A stretch of DNA of 64,000 nt from Abyssicoccus albus (GCF_003815035.1 NZ_RKRK01000002.1:552163-616162); one strand, 5' to 3'; positions 11,084 to 20,380 are shown, counted from the first letter of the stretch. The notes: generated by a model not told the origin, from the sequence alone. Numbers and translations are program-made.

Positions 11084-12319
11084 ATGAATGAGCGAGTATA
11101 CAAACAACTTAAACAAGCAAATGATATGCTTAATAATCAATATGAAGCAATCGACAGAGTTGCATTAAAGAATAAAGAAAAAGTACTTGATGCATTTAAT
11201 GCACATCAATTGAGTGAATCAGATCTTAATGGGACCTCAGGTTATGGCTACGATGATATCGGTCGTGACAAATTGGAGTCAATTTATGCAGAAATATTTA
11301 ATGCTGAAGATGCATTTGTACGATACAGTCTTGTATCAGGTACTCACGCGATATATACCGCGTTAAATGGCCTATTAAATTATGGTGATGAGCTGATGTA
11401 TATTACAGGAGATCCGTATGATACATTGCATGAAGTGATTGGAATTAGTGGACATTCTGAAGTTTCATTTATTCAGCGTGGTATGAACTATCAATCTATC
11501 GATTTATTGAACGATAAAATAGATGTTGAGAAGGTGATTCATTCAATCAATTCATCGACGAAGGTGATTGCGATTCAACGGTCTAGAGGATATAGCAGTA
11601 GACCTTCAATTACAATAAAAGAGATTGAAGCGTGTATTCAAAGAATTAAATCACAATATCCTGATGTAATCATTTTTGTTGATAATTGTTATGGAGAGTT
11701 CGTTGAAGAACAGGAACCTACAGATGTAGGTGCAGACATTGTGGCAGGTTCATTGATCAAGAATCTAGGTGCAGGTATTGCGGAGATGGGTGGATATATT
11801 GTTGGTCGAGAATCTTTGATTCAAAGAATTTCAGAAACATTTATTTCACCAGGTATTGGAAAAGAAGTTGGTGCAAGTTTAAATCAATTGAAAGATATGT
11901 ATTTAGGCTTATTTCTAGCGCCTTCAGTTGTTAAAAATAGTCTAAAAGGAGCGATATTAATTGCATATATTATGGAGCAATATGGATATGTGAGTTATCC
12001 TAAACCTAATGCAGAGAGAACTGATATCGTTCAAGCAATTGAATTCAATGATAAAGAACGTTTAATTGAATTTTGCCAATATGTCCAAAGATATTCACCT
12101 GTCAATTCCCATGTCACACCGGTACCATCTGAACTACCGGGATACTCAAGTGAAGTGATTATGGCTGCCGGAACATTCACCCAAGGATCTAGTATTGAAC
12201 TGAGTGCAGATGCACCGATTAAATCACCTTATATCGCTTATATTCAAGGTGGATTGACGTTTGAGCATGTTGAATTATTTGTCATGAGATTAATTGAACG
12301 GTATAACAAAATAAGATAA
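11084..12319 (+). CDS. PLP-dependent 'aluminium resistance' / methionine gamma-lyase-like protein
   Basis: Fold-type I PLP enzyme (411 residues) of the family annotated as aluminium-resistance protein or methionine gamma-lyase family. The Schiff-base Lys is in GSLIKNLGAG; VDNCYGEF carries the cofactor-binding Asp; GTHAIYTAL is the phosphate-binding region. Substrate is not established for the family. I prefer the ATG at 11084 because GGTGAT lies 6 bases before it. In many Firmicutes this gene lies between hflX and glnR, as here. Confidence 0.85.
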   Translation: MNERVYKQLKQANDMLNNQYEAIDRVALKNKEKVLDAFNAHQLSESDLNGTSGYGYDDIGRDKLESIYAEIFNAEDAFVRYSLVSGTHAIYTALNGLLNYGDELMYITGDPYDTLHEVIGISGHSEVSFIQRGMNYQSIDLLNDKIDVEKVIHSINSSTKVIAIQRSRGYSSRPSITIKEIEACIQRIKSQYPDVIIFVDNCYGEFVEEQEPTDVGADIVAGSLIKNLGAGIAEMGGYIVGRESLIQRISETFISPGIGKEVGASLNQLKDMYLGLFLAPSVVKNSLKGAILIAYIMEQYGYVSYPKPNAERTDIVQAIEFNDKERLIEFCQYVQRYSPVNSHVTPVPSELPGYSSEVIMAAGTFTQGSSIELSADAPIKSPYIAYIQGGLTFEHVELFVMRLIERYNKIR

Positions 12320-12477
12320 TGAGTAAAAATTCATTATATCAATCTAATATATTTGGTATAACCTGACTAAATCAGTTTAAAATTAACAATTATGCTTCAA
12401 TAAAGATCGATACTTATAAGATTAACAGTTTAAAAAATAAATCTAAGAAAGCATTATGTAACCTCTAAACATAATTA

Positions 12478-12520
12478 AAACAAATCTATGTCAACTTTCC
12501 TGACATGGATTTGTTTTTAT
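12478..12520 (+). terminator. Terminator before glnR
   Basis: Inverted repeat AACAAATCTATGTCA / TGACATGGATTTGTT with one G-T type mismatch, followed by TTTTATAT. It ends the upstream PLP-enzyme transcript. The rest of the 12320-12698 gap is AT-rich; TGTTA-N7-TAATA at 12660-12676 resembles a GlnR box (TGTNA-N7-TNACA) with one mismatch, a weak call. Confidence 0.75.
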
Positions 12521-12698
12521 ATATATTTCGTTTTAAAATGAATGTAGATTAAGTTGTTTGAATCATTTAAATAATTTTAATCAAAAAAATAATAATGAAT
12601 TGATTTAACGATTTATAAATATATTTTAACAATTTATTTATTTAACGTTAACGATTCAATGTTATTTTATTTAATATTGTTGTGAGAGGACTTCTTTG

Positions 12699-13085
12699 AT
12701 GATAGATAAAGATATGCCCGTTTTGACGATGAAAATTGTAAATCAATTAACGCATTTATCAGCCAGACAGATTAGATACTACGAAGCAAATGAATTGATT
12801 AGTCCGTCTAGATCAGAAGGTGGACAGCGATTGTATTCAATTCATGATGTTGAGCTCATTGGTCAAGTGAAGCTACTCATTGAAAAAGGGTTCAATATGA
12901 AGAAGATTAAAGAAGAACTTGATCGTCTTAATCGATCGGCACAAAAGAGTGCTGATGAAACGTCTCCACAATATATTGAAGAAGATTTTAGTACGAATTA
13001 TATTAAAAAGGTTTTATCTGGTGAAAGTAGGGAAATACCTTTAACGAGAGGGGATTTATCTCGTTTCTATAAGCAAAAGAAATAA
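12699..13085 (+). CDS. glnR: Glutamine synthetase repressor GlnR
   Basis: MerR-family regulator (128 residues). The helix-turn-helix includes LSARQIRYYEANELI and the wing GGQRLYS. The C-terminal region is short, as in GlnR, where it senses feedback-inhibited glutamine synthetase. GAGAGGA lies 8 bases before the ATG; a TTG three bases upstream is less likely. It is followed by glnA, the classical nitrogen-control operon, and probably represses its own promoter. Confidence 0.93.
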   Translation: MIDKDMPVLTMKIVNQLTHLSARQIRYYEANELISPSRSEGGQRLYSIHDVELIGQVKLLIEKGFNMKKIKEELDRLNRSAQKSADETSPQYIEEDFSTNYIKKVLSGESREIPLTRGDLSRFYKQKK

Positions 13086-13224
13086 TTTCAAAAGCTACAT
13101 AACTCTTTATATCGTTTAATGCTTTACTTTCATCTTATATTTTACACTCAACCTGTTACTTTGTTTTCGTGATGCTAGTGATTGTTAAACGATTAATTTG
13201 ATTATTAACTGGAGGAGAGACAGT

Positions 13225-14568
13225 ATGTCTAACAAAAGAAATTATACTAAAGAAGATATTAAACGCTTCGCTGAAGAAGAAAACGTTCGTTATTTAAGAT
13301 TACAATTTACTGATATTTTAGGGACGATCAAAAATGTTGAAATTCCAATTAGCCAATTGGATAAAGCATTAGATAATGAAATGATGTTTGATGGATCATC
13401 AATTGAAGGGTTCGTACGTATTGAAGAATCAGATATGAAACTATATCCGGATTTAAATACATGGGTAATCTTTCCATGGACAACGGGTAAAGGTAAAGTT
13501 GCGCGTTTAATTTGTGATATTTATAAACCAGATGGTACGCCATTTGAAGGTGATCCTCGTTCTAACTTAAAACGTGTATTAAATCGTATGAAAGATATGG
13601 GGTATACTGATTTCAACCTTGGGCCTGAGCCTGAATTCTTCTTATTCAAATTAGATGAAAAAGGTAAACCAACATTAGAGTTAAATGATGATGGTGGTTA
13701 CTTCGATTTAGCACCGACAGATTTAGGTGAAAACTGTCGTCGTGATATTGTATTAGAACTTGAAGACATGGGATTTGAAGTTGAAGCAAGTCACCACGAA
13801 GTGGCAAGTGGTCAACATGAAATTGACTTCAAATATGCGGATGCAATCACTGCGTGTGATAACATTCAAACATTTAAATTAGTTGTTAAAACAATCGCGC
13901 GTAAGCACAATTTACACGCAACGTTTATGCCAAAGCCGTTAGAAGGTATTAGTGGGAATGGAATGCACTTTAACGTGTCATTATTTAAAGACGGCGAGAA
14001 CGCATTCTTTAATCCAGATGGTGAGTTAGAATTAAGCGATGATGCTTATCATTTTATCGCAGGAATTCAAGAGCATGCGAGAGGATTCACGTCTATCTGT
14101 AATCCATTAGTAAATTCATATAAACGTTTAGTACCAGGATATGAAGCACCTTGTTATATTGCATGGAGTGCACAAAATAGGTCACCATTAATTCGCATTC
14201 CCTCTTCAAGAGGATTATCGACGCGTGTCGAAGTGCGTTCAGTAGACCCAGCAGCAAATCCTTATATGGCGCTAGCAACAATTTTAGAAGCAGGGCTTGA
14301 TGGTATTCGCAATAAGAAAGAAGCAACAAAACCTGTTGATGAAAATATTTATGACATGAACCGTGAACAACGTGAAGCGGAAGGTGTAGAGGATTTACCA
14401 TCTACTTTATATACAGCGCTAAAAGCGTTACGTGAAGATAAGGTGATCCAAGATGCTTTAGGACCTCATATTTATAAGCAATTTTTAGGGTCTAAAAATA
14501 TCGAGTGGGATATGTATAGAACTAGCGTTTCTGAATGGGAAAGAGAACAGTATTTAAGTCAATATTAA
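13225..14568 (+). CDS. glnA: Glutamine synthetase, type I
   Basis: Makes glutamine from glutamate, ammonium and ATP; dodecamer. 447 residues, as usual for the Gram-positive GSI-alpha type. [17 protein letters not shown], the NRSPLIRIP segment and the metal ligands in GPEPEFFLF are visible. The true start is the ATG after GGAGGAGAGACAGT; upstream in-frame codons overlap the ribosome site. Second gene of glnRA. Confidence 0.97.
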   Translation: MSNKRNYTKEDIKRFAEEENVRYLRLQFTDILGTIKNVEIPISQLDKALDNEMMFDGSSIEGFVRIEESDMKLYPDLNTWVIFPWTTGKGKVARLICDIYKPDGTPFEGDPRSNLKRVLNRMKDMGYTDFNLGPEPEFFLFKLDEKGKPTLELNDDGGYFDLAPTDLGENCRRDIVLELEDMGFEVEASHHEVASGQHEIDFKYADAITACDNIQTFKLVVKTIARKHNLHATFMPKPLEGISGNGMHFNVSLFKDGENAFFNPDGELELSDDAYHFIAGIQEHARGFTSICNPLVNSYKRLVPGYEAPCYIAWSAQNRSPLIRIPSSRGLSTRVEVRSVDPAANPYMALATILEAGLDGIRNKKEATKPVDENIYDMNREQREAEGVEDLPSTLYTALKALREDKVIQDALGPHIYKQFLGSKNIEWDMYRTSVSEWEREQYLSQY

Positions 14569-14626
14569 TTTTGATTAAAAAATTTGAATCTTTTTGATCA
14601 CTTCATACGAATTAAATAGTTTAAAT

Positions 14627-14664
14627 AACACCTCATATTGTACTTTCAATATGAGGTGTTTTAT
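14627..14664 (+). terminator. Terminator after glnRA
   Basis: Perfect 14-bp inverted repeat AACACCTCATATTG / CAATATGAGGTGTT around a 6-base loop, followed by TTAT. Confidence 0.85.
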
Positions 14665-14795
14665 GATGGTTACGTATTAACAGTTTATATTATGTTATTT
14701 TAAAACCTATATAAAAGGAACTAAATGTCTATAAAGTTAAATATAAAATAATTAAATTTTTGTATTTGATTCAAAAATCAACGAGAGGTGATGTA

Positions 14796-15272
14796 ATGAA
14801 AGTTCAATGGTTAGATCATGATAAAGACAGTCGTGAATTATTCAAGGAATATTCGCTATCATTTAAACAAATGGTATTTAGTGGTCATCCTTATTATATG
14901 GTCAATAATCCGTTGTTTCATGATGCAACACCTGTTGTATTATATGATCAACAACAGGTGATTGGCTTTTTTATGTTTGTAGAGGCGAGTGATTATACCG
15001 AGTCATTATCCAATGCGGATGAGGCGATATATATTAGGGGATTGTCGATTGATTCAAAGCATCAAGGGCAAGGATATTTCAAGCATGTTTTAAATGCGAT
15101 AGAACAAGTAGCCCGTAATAAAGGTAAAAAATATATTGTTATGACGACGAATAAATTAAATAAAACGGCTTATCAAACATTTTTGCATAAAGGGTTTGAA
15201 AAGTACGAGCCTATTGGATATTACGGCTATCGCCAACTGCTACATTTTTTGAAGAAACGAGTTGTTGATTGA
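14796..15272 (+). CDS. GNAT family N-acetyltransferase
   Basis: 158-residue GNAT acyltransferase; substrate unknown. The acetyl-CoA loop is SKHQGQGYFKHVL. Start chosen at the ATG after GAGAGGTGATGTA. Its 3' end overlaps the convergent ketopantoate reductase gene by 62 bp, with no room for a terminator between them. Confidence 0.8.
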   Translation: MKVQWLDHDKDSRELFKEYSLSFKQMVFSGHPYYMVNNPLFHDATPVVLYDQQQVIGFFMFVEASDYTESLSNADEAIYIRGLSIDSKHQGQGYFKHVLNAIEQVARNKGKKYIVMTTNKLNKTAYQTFLHKGFEKYEPIGYYGYRQLLHFLKKRVVD

Positions 15273-16140
15273 TTGAATCTTTCGCTTTGATGAGTGAGTA
15301 TGCAGACTGAATATATGGTGTATCAATCTTTTTTGACTTTGCGTAACGTAATAAATAACCTTGGATGAATTCGACTTCTGTTTGTTTTTCGTTCAACAAA
15401 TCATAATACATTGAAGTGCCCATTTCTTTAGAATATGATTGATACAACTGAATGAGCTCATGACGAAAATTATCTGTTTTTAATTCGTCAATTGGACAGA
15501 CTGATTGTCCTTCACGAATGATCTCTGTTAACCATTCTACTGCATATTGTGAATGGACGATATGACACGTGCTCATCGTGATTGCCGTGATAGAATTGAT
15601 CCCAAGGTTAACAAGAATTTTTTTCCAATGGTGACGTGTAAATCTTTCACTTAATACAATCGTTAAATCATCAGAATTCAATAGGTCATATATTATTTGG
15701 CTGTGCTCAGTATTCGGTAATATTAACATTTGATCTTGGAAATGAATGACTGATTTATCGTCTAATTGTTCTCCAGATATGTAAACTACTGATGGAACAC
15801 TTTGATTATATTGCTCAGTTTGACCCATCCCATTTTGTGCGAATAGTATCGGTGTATCTTGATTTAAGTATGGTGTAATCTTTTTTAAAATTGTATGATT
15901 TGAAGTTGCTTTCGTAGCAATAATGACAAGATCTACTTGATTAAAAATTGTCTCAATCTGTTTATCTTGTAATGTATAGCTATCAATTGAATACGTTTCA
16001 TTTAAACTGTTCTCATATTTAATCGATAAGCTTTGTCGAGGTGTCGTCGCGAAATAGTAACCCGTATGTTGACTTCGTTCGATGGATCGAGCAATGATAC
16101 TTCCTATTGCCCCAAGTCCTATTAATGCAATATTTGCCAA
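15211..16140 (-). CDS. panE: 2-dehydropantoate 2-reductase (ketopantoate reductase) PanE
   Basis: 309-residue NADPH-dependent reductase. The Rossmann motif is IALIGLGAIGSIIA at the N-terminus, followed by QNGMGQ and the catalytic-domain region KKILVNLGINSI. Ketopantoate to pantoate is the step between PanB and PanC, and this gene is divergent from panB-panC-panD with 86 bp between starts, so the assignment is well supported by context. The family also contains other 2-oxoacid reductases. Confidence 0.82.
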   Translation of the reverse strand: MANIALIGLGAIGSIIARSIERSQHTGYYFATTPRQSLSIKYENSLNETYSIDSYTLQDKQIETIFNQVDLVIIATKATSNHTILKKITPYLNQDTPILFAQNGMGQTEQYNQSVPSVVYISGEQLDDKSVIHFQDQMLILPNTEHSQIIYDLLNSDDLTIVLSERFTRHHWKKILVNLGINSITAITMSTCHIVHSQYAVEWLTEIIREGQSVCPIDELKTDNFRHELIQLYQSYSKEMGTSMYYDLLNEKQTEVEFIQGYLLRYAKSKKIDTPYIQSAYSLIKAKDSINQQLVSSKNVAVGDSRNIQ

Positions 16141-16226
16141 GAATCATCATCCTTTATATTGATGTTTTATATTGAATGATAATATTATACAATAACTTAT
16201 ATAGACAAAAAAGAGAGGGGTTCACT

Positions 16227-17039
16227 ATGAACTTAAAACAACTATTAGAACAGTATGAAAATCATATTCCAATAACAATGGTTACAGCATATGATTATCC
16301 AAGTGCTAAGACGGTTGAAGAAAGTGGAATTGACATGATTTTAGTCGGTGATTCTGTGGCAACAACTGTGCTTGGGCTTGATTCAACGATTCAAGTCTCA
16401 ATGGATGATATGATTCATCATACAAAAGCAGTGAAAAGAGGCGCAAAAGATACGTTTACAGTCGTTGATATGCCTTTTTCAACGGTCGGTGTCTCTGTCG
16501 ATGATACAGTAAGAAACGGGATGGAATTATATAAACAATCCAATGCACAAGCATTGAAAATTGAAGGAGCCCATCCAATCACTTTAGAGGCTATTGAACG
16601 ATTGACTGATTTTGGTGTTCCGATTGTTGGTCATATTGGACTCACACCTCAATCATTCGGTATTACAGGATATGCGGTACAAGCAAAGACTGAAGAAGCT
16701 GCGTTGAATTTAATTCAAGAGGCTAAAGCGTTACAAGAGAGTGGTATTGTAATGCTCGTTTTAGAAGCCATTCCAAGCGATTTAGCGAAGCGTGTAACTG
16801 GTGAGTTAAATGTACCAACAATCGGTATCGGCGCAGGATCACATACCGATGGTCAAGTGCTTGTGTATCATGATATATTACAATATGGCATTCATCGTTA
16901 TCCGAAGTTTGTGAAACCATACTTAAACTTAAATGAATCAATTCAAACAGCATTATCTCAGTTTAGATCAGAAGTGAAGGATCGTACATTTCCAAATGAG
17001 GATACGACGTATAAAGTTAAAGTTTGGGAGGAAAAATGA
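16227..17039 (+). CDS. panB: 3-methyl-2-oxobutanoate hydroxymethyltransferase PanB
   Basis: First committed step of pantothenate synthesis: adds a hydroxymethyl group from methylene-THF to alpha-ketoisovalerate. 270 residues; conserved MVTAYDYPSAK, ILVGDSVA and GHIGLTPQS are visible. The ATG follows AGAGAGGGG at 6 bases. Its stop overlaps the panC start (ATGA). Confidence 0.96.
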   Translation: MNLKQLLEQYENHIPITMVTAYDYPSAKTVEESGIDMILVGDSVATTVLGLDSTIQVSMDDMIHHTKAVKRGAKDTFTVVDMPFSTVGVSVDDTVRNGMELYKQSNAQALKIEGAHPITLEAIERLTDFGVPIVGHIGLTPQSFGITGYAVQAKTEEAALNLIQEAKALQESGIVMLVLEAIPSDLAKRVTGELNVPTIGIGAGSHTDGQVLVYHDILQYGIHRYPKFVKPYLNLNESIQTALSQFRSEVKDRTFPNEDTTYKVKVWEEK

Positions 17040-17893
17040 TGGCGAAAGTGATTCATTCGATTGAGGTCTTAAGAGAATCATTAAATACACACCGATTAAA
17101 TCAACAGCGCATCGGGTTTGTACCAACGATGGGTGCATTACACGAAGGACATAAACAATTGATCAAAACGGCACGTGAACAGTCAGATATCGTTGTCGTC
17201 TCAATTTATGTTAATCCAACGCAATTTGGACCGAACGAAGACTTCGAAGATTATCCAAGGCAACTTGATCAAGATGCGGCATTAATCGATGGGATTGCTG
17301 ATTATATCTTCGCACCAACGGATGACGTCATGTATCCACTTGAAGAATCAACATCGATTCAACTGAATGTAGGTCATCAAAATACAGTGATGGACGGTCC
17401 TGTTAGACCAGGCCACTTTAATGGTGTTGTGACAGTCGTTAATAAATTATTCAATATCGTTCAACCAGATGTAGCATGCTTTGGTAAAAAAGATGCACAA
17501 CAATTGGCGATTATACAAACGATGGCCAATGACTTTCATATGAACATAGAAATCATTGGTGTTGATATTGTTCGCAATGCACAAGGGTTAGCAGAAAGCT
17601 CACGTAATGTGTATTTATCTGAAGACGAATTAAAAAATGCACCAATTTTATATAACACATTAACCGGTGCAAAGCAGCTCATCAAAGAAGGCACTACAGA
17701 TGTAAATCGAGTGAAAGAATATATAGAAAAACGTATTCAGTGTGAAAGTTTAGGTCAATTAGATGCACTAGATATATTGACATATCCAACATTAAAACAT
17801 ATAGATACGATTGAATCGACGGATGAATCCATTGTCATTGCAATCGCAGTAAAGTATGATAAAGCTAGATTAATAGATAATATTATTATGTAA
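17036..17893 (+). CDS. panC: Pantothenate synthetase PanC
   Basis: Condenses pantoate and beta-alanine using ATP. 285 residues with the signature GFVPTMGALHEGH, VNPTQFGPNEDF and the KMSKS-like ESSRNVYL. The start overlaps the panB stop and is preceded by GGGAGGAAAA. A second ATG three bases on is equally possible. Confidence 0.96.
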   Translation: MMAKVIHSIEVLRESLNTHRLNQQRIGFVPTMGALHEGHKQLIKTAREQSDIVVVSIYVNPTQFGPNEDFEDYPRQLDQDAALIDGIADYIFAPTDDVMYPLEESTSIQLNVGHQNTVMDGPVRPGHFNGVVTVVNKLFNIVQPDVACFGKKDAQQLAIIQTMANDFHMNIEIIGVDIVRNAQGLAESSRNVYLSEDELKNAPILYNTLTGAKQLIKEGTTDVNRVKEYIEKRIQCESLGQLDALDILTYPTLKHIDTIESTDESIVIAIAVKYDKARLIDNIIM

Positions 17894-17908
17894 ACCAAGA
17901 GGTGTATT

Positions 17909-18295
17909 ATGTTCAGAACGGTAATGAATAGTAAAATCCATAGAGCACGGGTGACTGAATCGAATTTAGATTATATCGGGAGTATTACAATTGATCAAGA
18001 TATACTTGATGAAGTTGGACTCGTTCCAAATGAAAAAGTACAAATAGTCAATAATAATAACGGAGCGAGAATTGAGACATATGTCATACCAGGTGAACGC
18101 GGACAACGTGACATCTGTTTGAATGGAGCCGCTGCACGCTGTGTCCAAAAAGGAGATATCATCATAATTATTAGTTATGCAATGATTGATTCAAATGAAC
18201 TTAGCGAACATGCACCGATGATTGCATTTATGGATGAAGAAAACCGAATTATCGAAGTAAAGCGTGGCGAACAAAGTAGAACTGAGTATAAATAA
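17909..18295 (+). CDS. panD: Aspartate 1-decarboxylase proenzyme PanD
   Basis: Makes beta-alanine for PanC. 128 residues, the normal length. The self-cleavage site is Gly24-Ser25 in YIGSITID, where Ser25 becomes the pyruvoyl cofactor. [10 protein letters not shown] and LNGAAAR are typical. It lies 15 bp after panC, completing panB-panC-panD. Confidence 0.96.
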   Translation: MFRTVMNSKIHRARVTESNLDYIGSITIDQDILDEVGLVPNEKVQIVNNNNGARIETYVIPGERGQRDICLNGAAARCVQKGDIIIIISYAMIDSNELSEHAPMIAFMDEENRIIEVKRGEQSRTEYK

Positions 18296-18337
18296 AGTGT
18301 ATAATGTAAACAATGAATTTGTACAAGGAGTTTTTAT

Positions 18338-18778
18338 ATGGCAGTAAATCACACAGTTGCTCTATACATTCAATATAATGATCATCTATTGATCAAGCAT
18401 CAACAAATGGACCGAGCTGCAATTTGGAGGAAGTATGAATATCATTTACCCTATGTGACATATGATGAACATTATCCTATCGAACAAGCGGCGAATCAAT
18501 TTTTGAGGTCGATTAATGGCGAAGCTAAGCTGAATGGTCTTGTATGTATTTTTGAGAAAGAAGTACAAAAGAAAGGATTTTTCTTTAGAAAGCAAACAAG
18601 ACATATTGAATATTTATTCAATACAAGAATTCGTCAAGAATTTGAAGCACCAAGTGGTGGATATCAATGGATTCCAATTGATGAAGTACAACAATATATA
18701 CAGGATGAAGATGTCATGAGTGTTGTCGTACGTAATCAAGTCATTGCATCGACAGTCCCTATTTTAGAAGTGAAATAA
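18338..18778 (+). CDS. NUDIX-fold-like protein, degenerate Nudix box
   Basis: 146 residues, 42 bp after panD. The layout (HTVALYIQYNDHLLIKHQ, then PYVTYDEHYPIEQAANQFL, then EYLFNTR and QWIPIDEVQQYI) resembles Nudix hydrolases, but the catalytic box GX5EX7REUXEEXGU is not recognisable: the expected REUXEE is replaced by an NQF-type sequence. It may bind rather than cleave nucleotides. Fold assignment is tentative. AAGGAG ribosome site. Confidence 0.55.
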   Translation: MAVNHTVALYIQYNDHLLIKHQQMDRAAIWRKYEYHLPYVTYDEHYPIEQAANQFLRSINGEAKLNGLVCIFEKEVQKKGFFFRKQTRHIEYLFNTRIRQEFEAPSGGYQWIPIDEVQQYIQDEDVMSVVVRNQVIASTVPILEVK

Positions 18779-18802
18779 ATAATAACTTTGAATTATTAAC
18801 TG

Positions 18803-18833
18803 TAATCAGAGTAAATCTAAAATACTCTGATTA
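18803..18833. repeat. Palindrome related to the 30.3-kb repeat array
   Basis: TAATCAGAGTA and TACTCTGATTA form a perfect 11-bp inverted repeat around 9 bases. The same arms, imperfect, recur five times at 30318-30590. No T-run follows, so it is not an obvious terminator. Confidence 0.7.
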
Positions 18834-18945
18834 CGAGAAGTAAATAAGCCATATCCAAAGTGGATGGTATTACTGCTTTTAAGTTAATTTCAAAATATAA
18901 GAAAACACGTTCGTGAACTTAATTTAAATTAATAACATAAAGAAA

Positions 18946-18990
18946 TAGCGATAAAATTTGATGATTATCAAATTTTATCGCTACTTTTTT
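18946..18990 (+). terminator. 17-bp-stem hairpin between convergent genes (repeat copy 1)
   Basis: TAGCGATAAAATTTGAT and its exact complement enclose the loop GATT, followed by CTTTTTTATC. It sits between the Nudix-like gene and lexA and can end the rightward transcript. The same stem occurs at 30259-30296. Confidence 0.8.
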
Positions 18991-19015
18991 ATCTCCAAAA
19001 CATTTTACCTAAACT

Positions 19016-19633
19016 TTAATACGTTCTAAATAAACCAACAACCTTACCTAATACTTCAATATGATCGAAATACATTGCTTCCATTGTGTCGTTCTCTGGT
19101 TGTAATCTAATTTGATTCTTTTCTTTATAGAATGTCTTAACAGTCGCTTCGCTGTCATCCGTTAAAGCAACAATGATATCACCATTTTCAGCGATGTTTT
19201 GTTTTCTGACGATGACTTGGTCTCCGTCATGAATTCCAATATTAATCATACTATCCCCAATAACATTAAGAATAAAAATTTCACCATTATGATTGCTCAT
19301 AAAATGTTCTGGTAATGGGAAATATTCTTCAATGTTCTCGATTGCAGTAATTGGAACACCTGCAGTAACCGTTCCGATCACAGGGACTTGAACGATATTA
19401 TCGAATGGCATCGGTTCATCTTGTTGCATAATTTCTATCGCACGAGGCTTTGTAGGATCACGTCGAATGTAGCCTTTATCTTCAAGTCTTGCTAAGTGAC
19501 CATGTACTGTTGAACTCGATGCCAGACCAACAGCTTCACCAATTTCTCTAACGCTTGGTGGATATCCTTTATCTAGTGTGTATTGTTTGACGAAGTCGTA
19601 TATCTCTTGTTGTCTTTTTGTTAATTCTTGCAT
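19016..19633 (-). CDS. lexA: SOS repressor LexA
   Basis: 205-residue repressor and self-cleaving serine peptidase. The winged helix with [16 protein letters not shown] is at residues 1-65. Cleavage site Ala91-Gly92 (TVTAGVP), nucleophile Ser128 (IGDSM) and Lys166 (EATVKTF) are all present. The ATG follows GAGGAGATTAATT; an upstream in-frame codon at 19648 overlaps that site. Divergent from sosA. Confidence 0.97.
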   Translation of the reverse strand: MQELTKRQQEIYDFVKQYTLDKGYPPSVREIGEAVGLASSSTVHGHLARLEDKGYIRRDPTKPRAIEIMQQDEPMPFDNIVQVPVIGTVTAGVPITAIENIEEYFPLPEHFMSNHNGEIFILNVIGDSMINIGIHDGDQVIVRKQNIAENGDIIVALTDDSEATVKTFYKEKNQIRLQPENDTMEAMYFDHIEVLGKVVGLFRTY

Positions 19634-19650
19634 AATTAATCTCCTCATCT

Positions 19651-19698
19651 TTTTAATTGTGTTTAATTTTAATTGTGTTTAATTTTAATTGTGTTTAA
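19651..19698. repeat. Three exact tandem copies of a 16-bp unit
   Basis: TTTTAATTGTGTTTAA repeats three times without change just upstream of the lexA ribosome site, in the untranslated leader. Confidence 0.9.
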
Positions 19699-19799
19699 AT
19701 TTTGTATTTTGAAAAAAATAATAATGAAAATAATGAATAGTTAAAGTAAATTTTTAAATAAACGAGATATTAATCAAAACTACCTCTATCTATATATTT

Positions 19800-19828
19800 A
19801 TAATAGCATAAGCGTTCGCTATCATCAA
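19800..19828 (-). promoter_or_regulatory. Probable lexA promoter
   Basis: Read on the minus strand, TTGATG and TATTAT are 17 bp apart. The spacer contains CGAACGCTTATGC, one good half of an SOS box. Probably the LexA autoregulated promoter. Confidence 0.55.
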
Positions 19829-19837
19829 TTAAAAACA

Positions 19838-19851
19838 CGAAAGTTTGTTCG
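19838..19851. promoter_or_regulatory. SOS (LexA) box 1
   Basis: CGAAAGTTTGTTCG matches the Gram-positive consensus CGAACNNNNGTTCG at 9 of 10 defined bases. It lies between the lexA and sosA promoters. Confidence 0.8.
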
Positions 19852-19859
19852 TTTTATTG

Positions 19860-19888
19860 TTGACTACAAACGGGTGTTCTGTTAATAT
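19860..19888 (+). promoter_or_regulatory. sosA promoter with SOS box 2 in the spacer
   Basis: TTGACT and TAATAT lie 17 bp apart. The spacer contains CAAACGGGTGTTCT (19867-19880), 8 of 10 defined SOS-box bases. A third box, CAAACAAATGTTCT, is at 19896-19909 just before the sosA ribosome site. Confidence 0.8.
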
Positions 19889-19895
19889 TGAATTA

Positions 19896-19909
19896 CAAAC
19901 AAATGTTCT
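19896..19909. promoter_or_regulatory. SOS (LexA) box 3
   Basis: CAAACAAATGTTCT, with the same two differences from consensus as box 2. Located downstream of the sosA -10 element. Confidence 0.7.
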
Positions 19910-19923
19910 GGAGGTAATTTAAT

Positions 19924-20235
19924 ATGAAACAAGACATTAAAGGGTTACTTATTTTCTTTTCATTCCTTATAACAATAGGTTTATCTTATACAATTTCAAC
20001 ATCAGAAGAAGCACGTCATACAGTATTTGGTCACGATCAAGCGATAGAACAGATTAGCGAACAAGATATACAATTAGCTCAGCAAAATAATAATGAAAGT
20101 TATGATCGTGATTTAGAAGATGAAACTAAACAAGATTCATACGAACATCGTGTCGAAAATCATGAGGATGAAGTAGAACATCATGATTCAACAGATTCTG
20201 ACAAAGCATCTATTGATTTTGTGAGTACAAATTAA
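19924..20235 (+). CDS. sosA: SOS-induced cell division inhibitor SosA-like membrane protein
   Basis: 103-residue protein with one N-terminal membrane segment (about residues 8-25) and a hydrophilic extracytoplasmic tail very rich in Asp, Glu, His and Gln. Position next to and divergent from lexA, with three SOS boxes in its promoter, matches staphylococcal SosA, which blocks septation after DNA damage. It is longer than S. aureus SosA (77 residues), and the tail is acidic and repetitive. Assignment rests largely on context. Ribosome site GGAGG. Confidence 0.8.
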   Translation: MKQDIKGLLIFFSFLITIGLSYTISTSEEARHTVFGHDQAIEQISEQDIQLAQQNNNESYDRDLEDETKQDSYEHRVENHEDEVEHHDSTDSDKASIDFVSTN

Positions 20236-20280
20236 CAATTAATCATCATTTTATAAATGGTATTATTAATGCTAATCATT

Positions 20281-20323
20281 AAAAGCGCACAACGATTAAA
20301 GAAATAATCGTTGTGCGCTTTTT
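20281..20323. terminator. Bidirectional terminator between sosA and arsB
   Basis: GCGCACAACGATTA and TAATCGTTGTGCGC form a perfect 14-bp stem, with AAAA before and TTTTT after, so it can serve both converging genes. Confidence 0.9.
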
Positions 20324-20380
20324 CATTTTAATCATATTAATAATTATTGATAAGTAATATCTCTAAGCATCATTTAAGTT

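Noticed and set aside
12660-12676. GlnR operator
   Set aside because: TGTTA-N7-TAATA differs from TGTNA-N7-TNACA at one defined base and the region is extremely AT-rich, so I mention it only within the neighbouring entry and not as a site.
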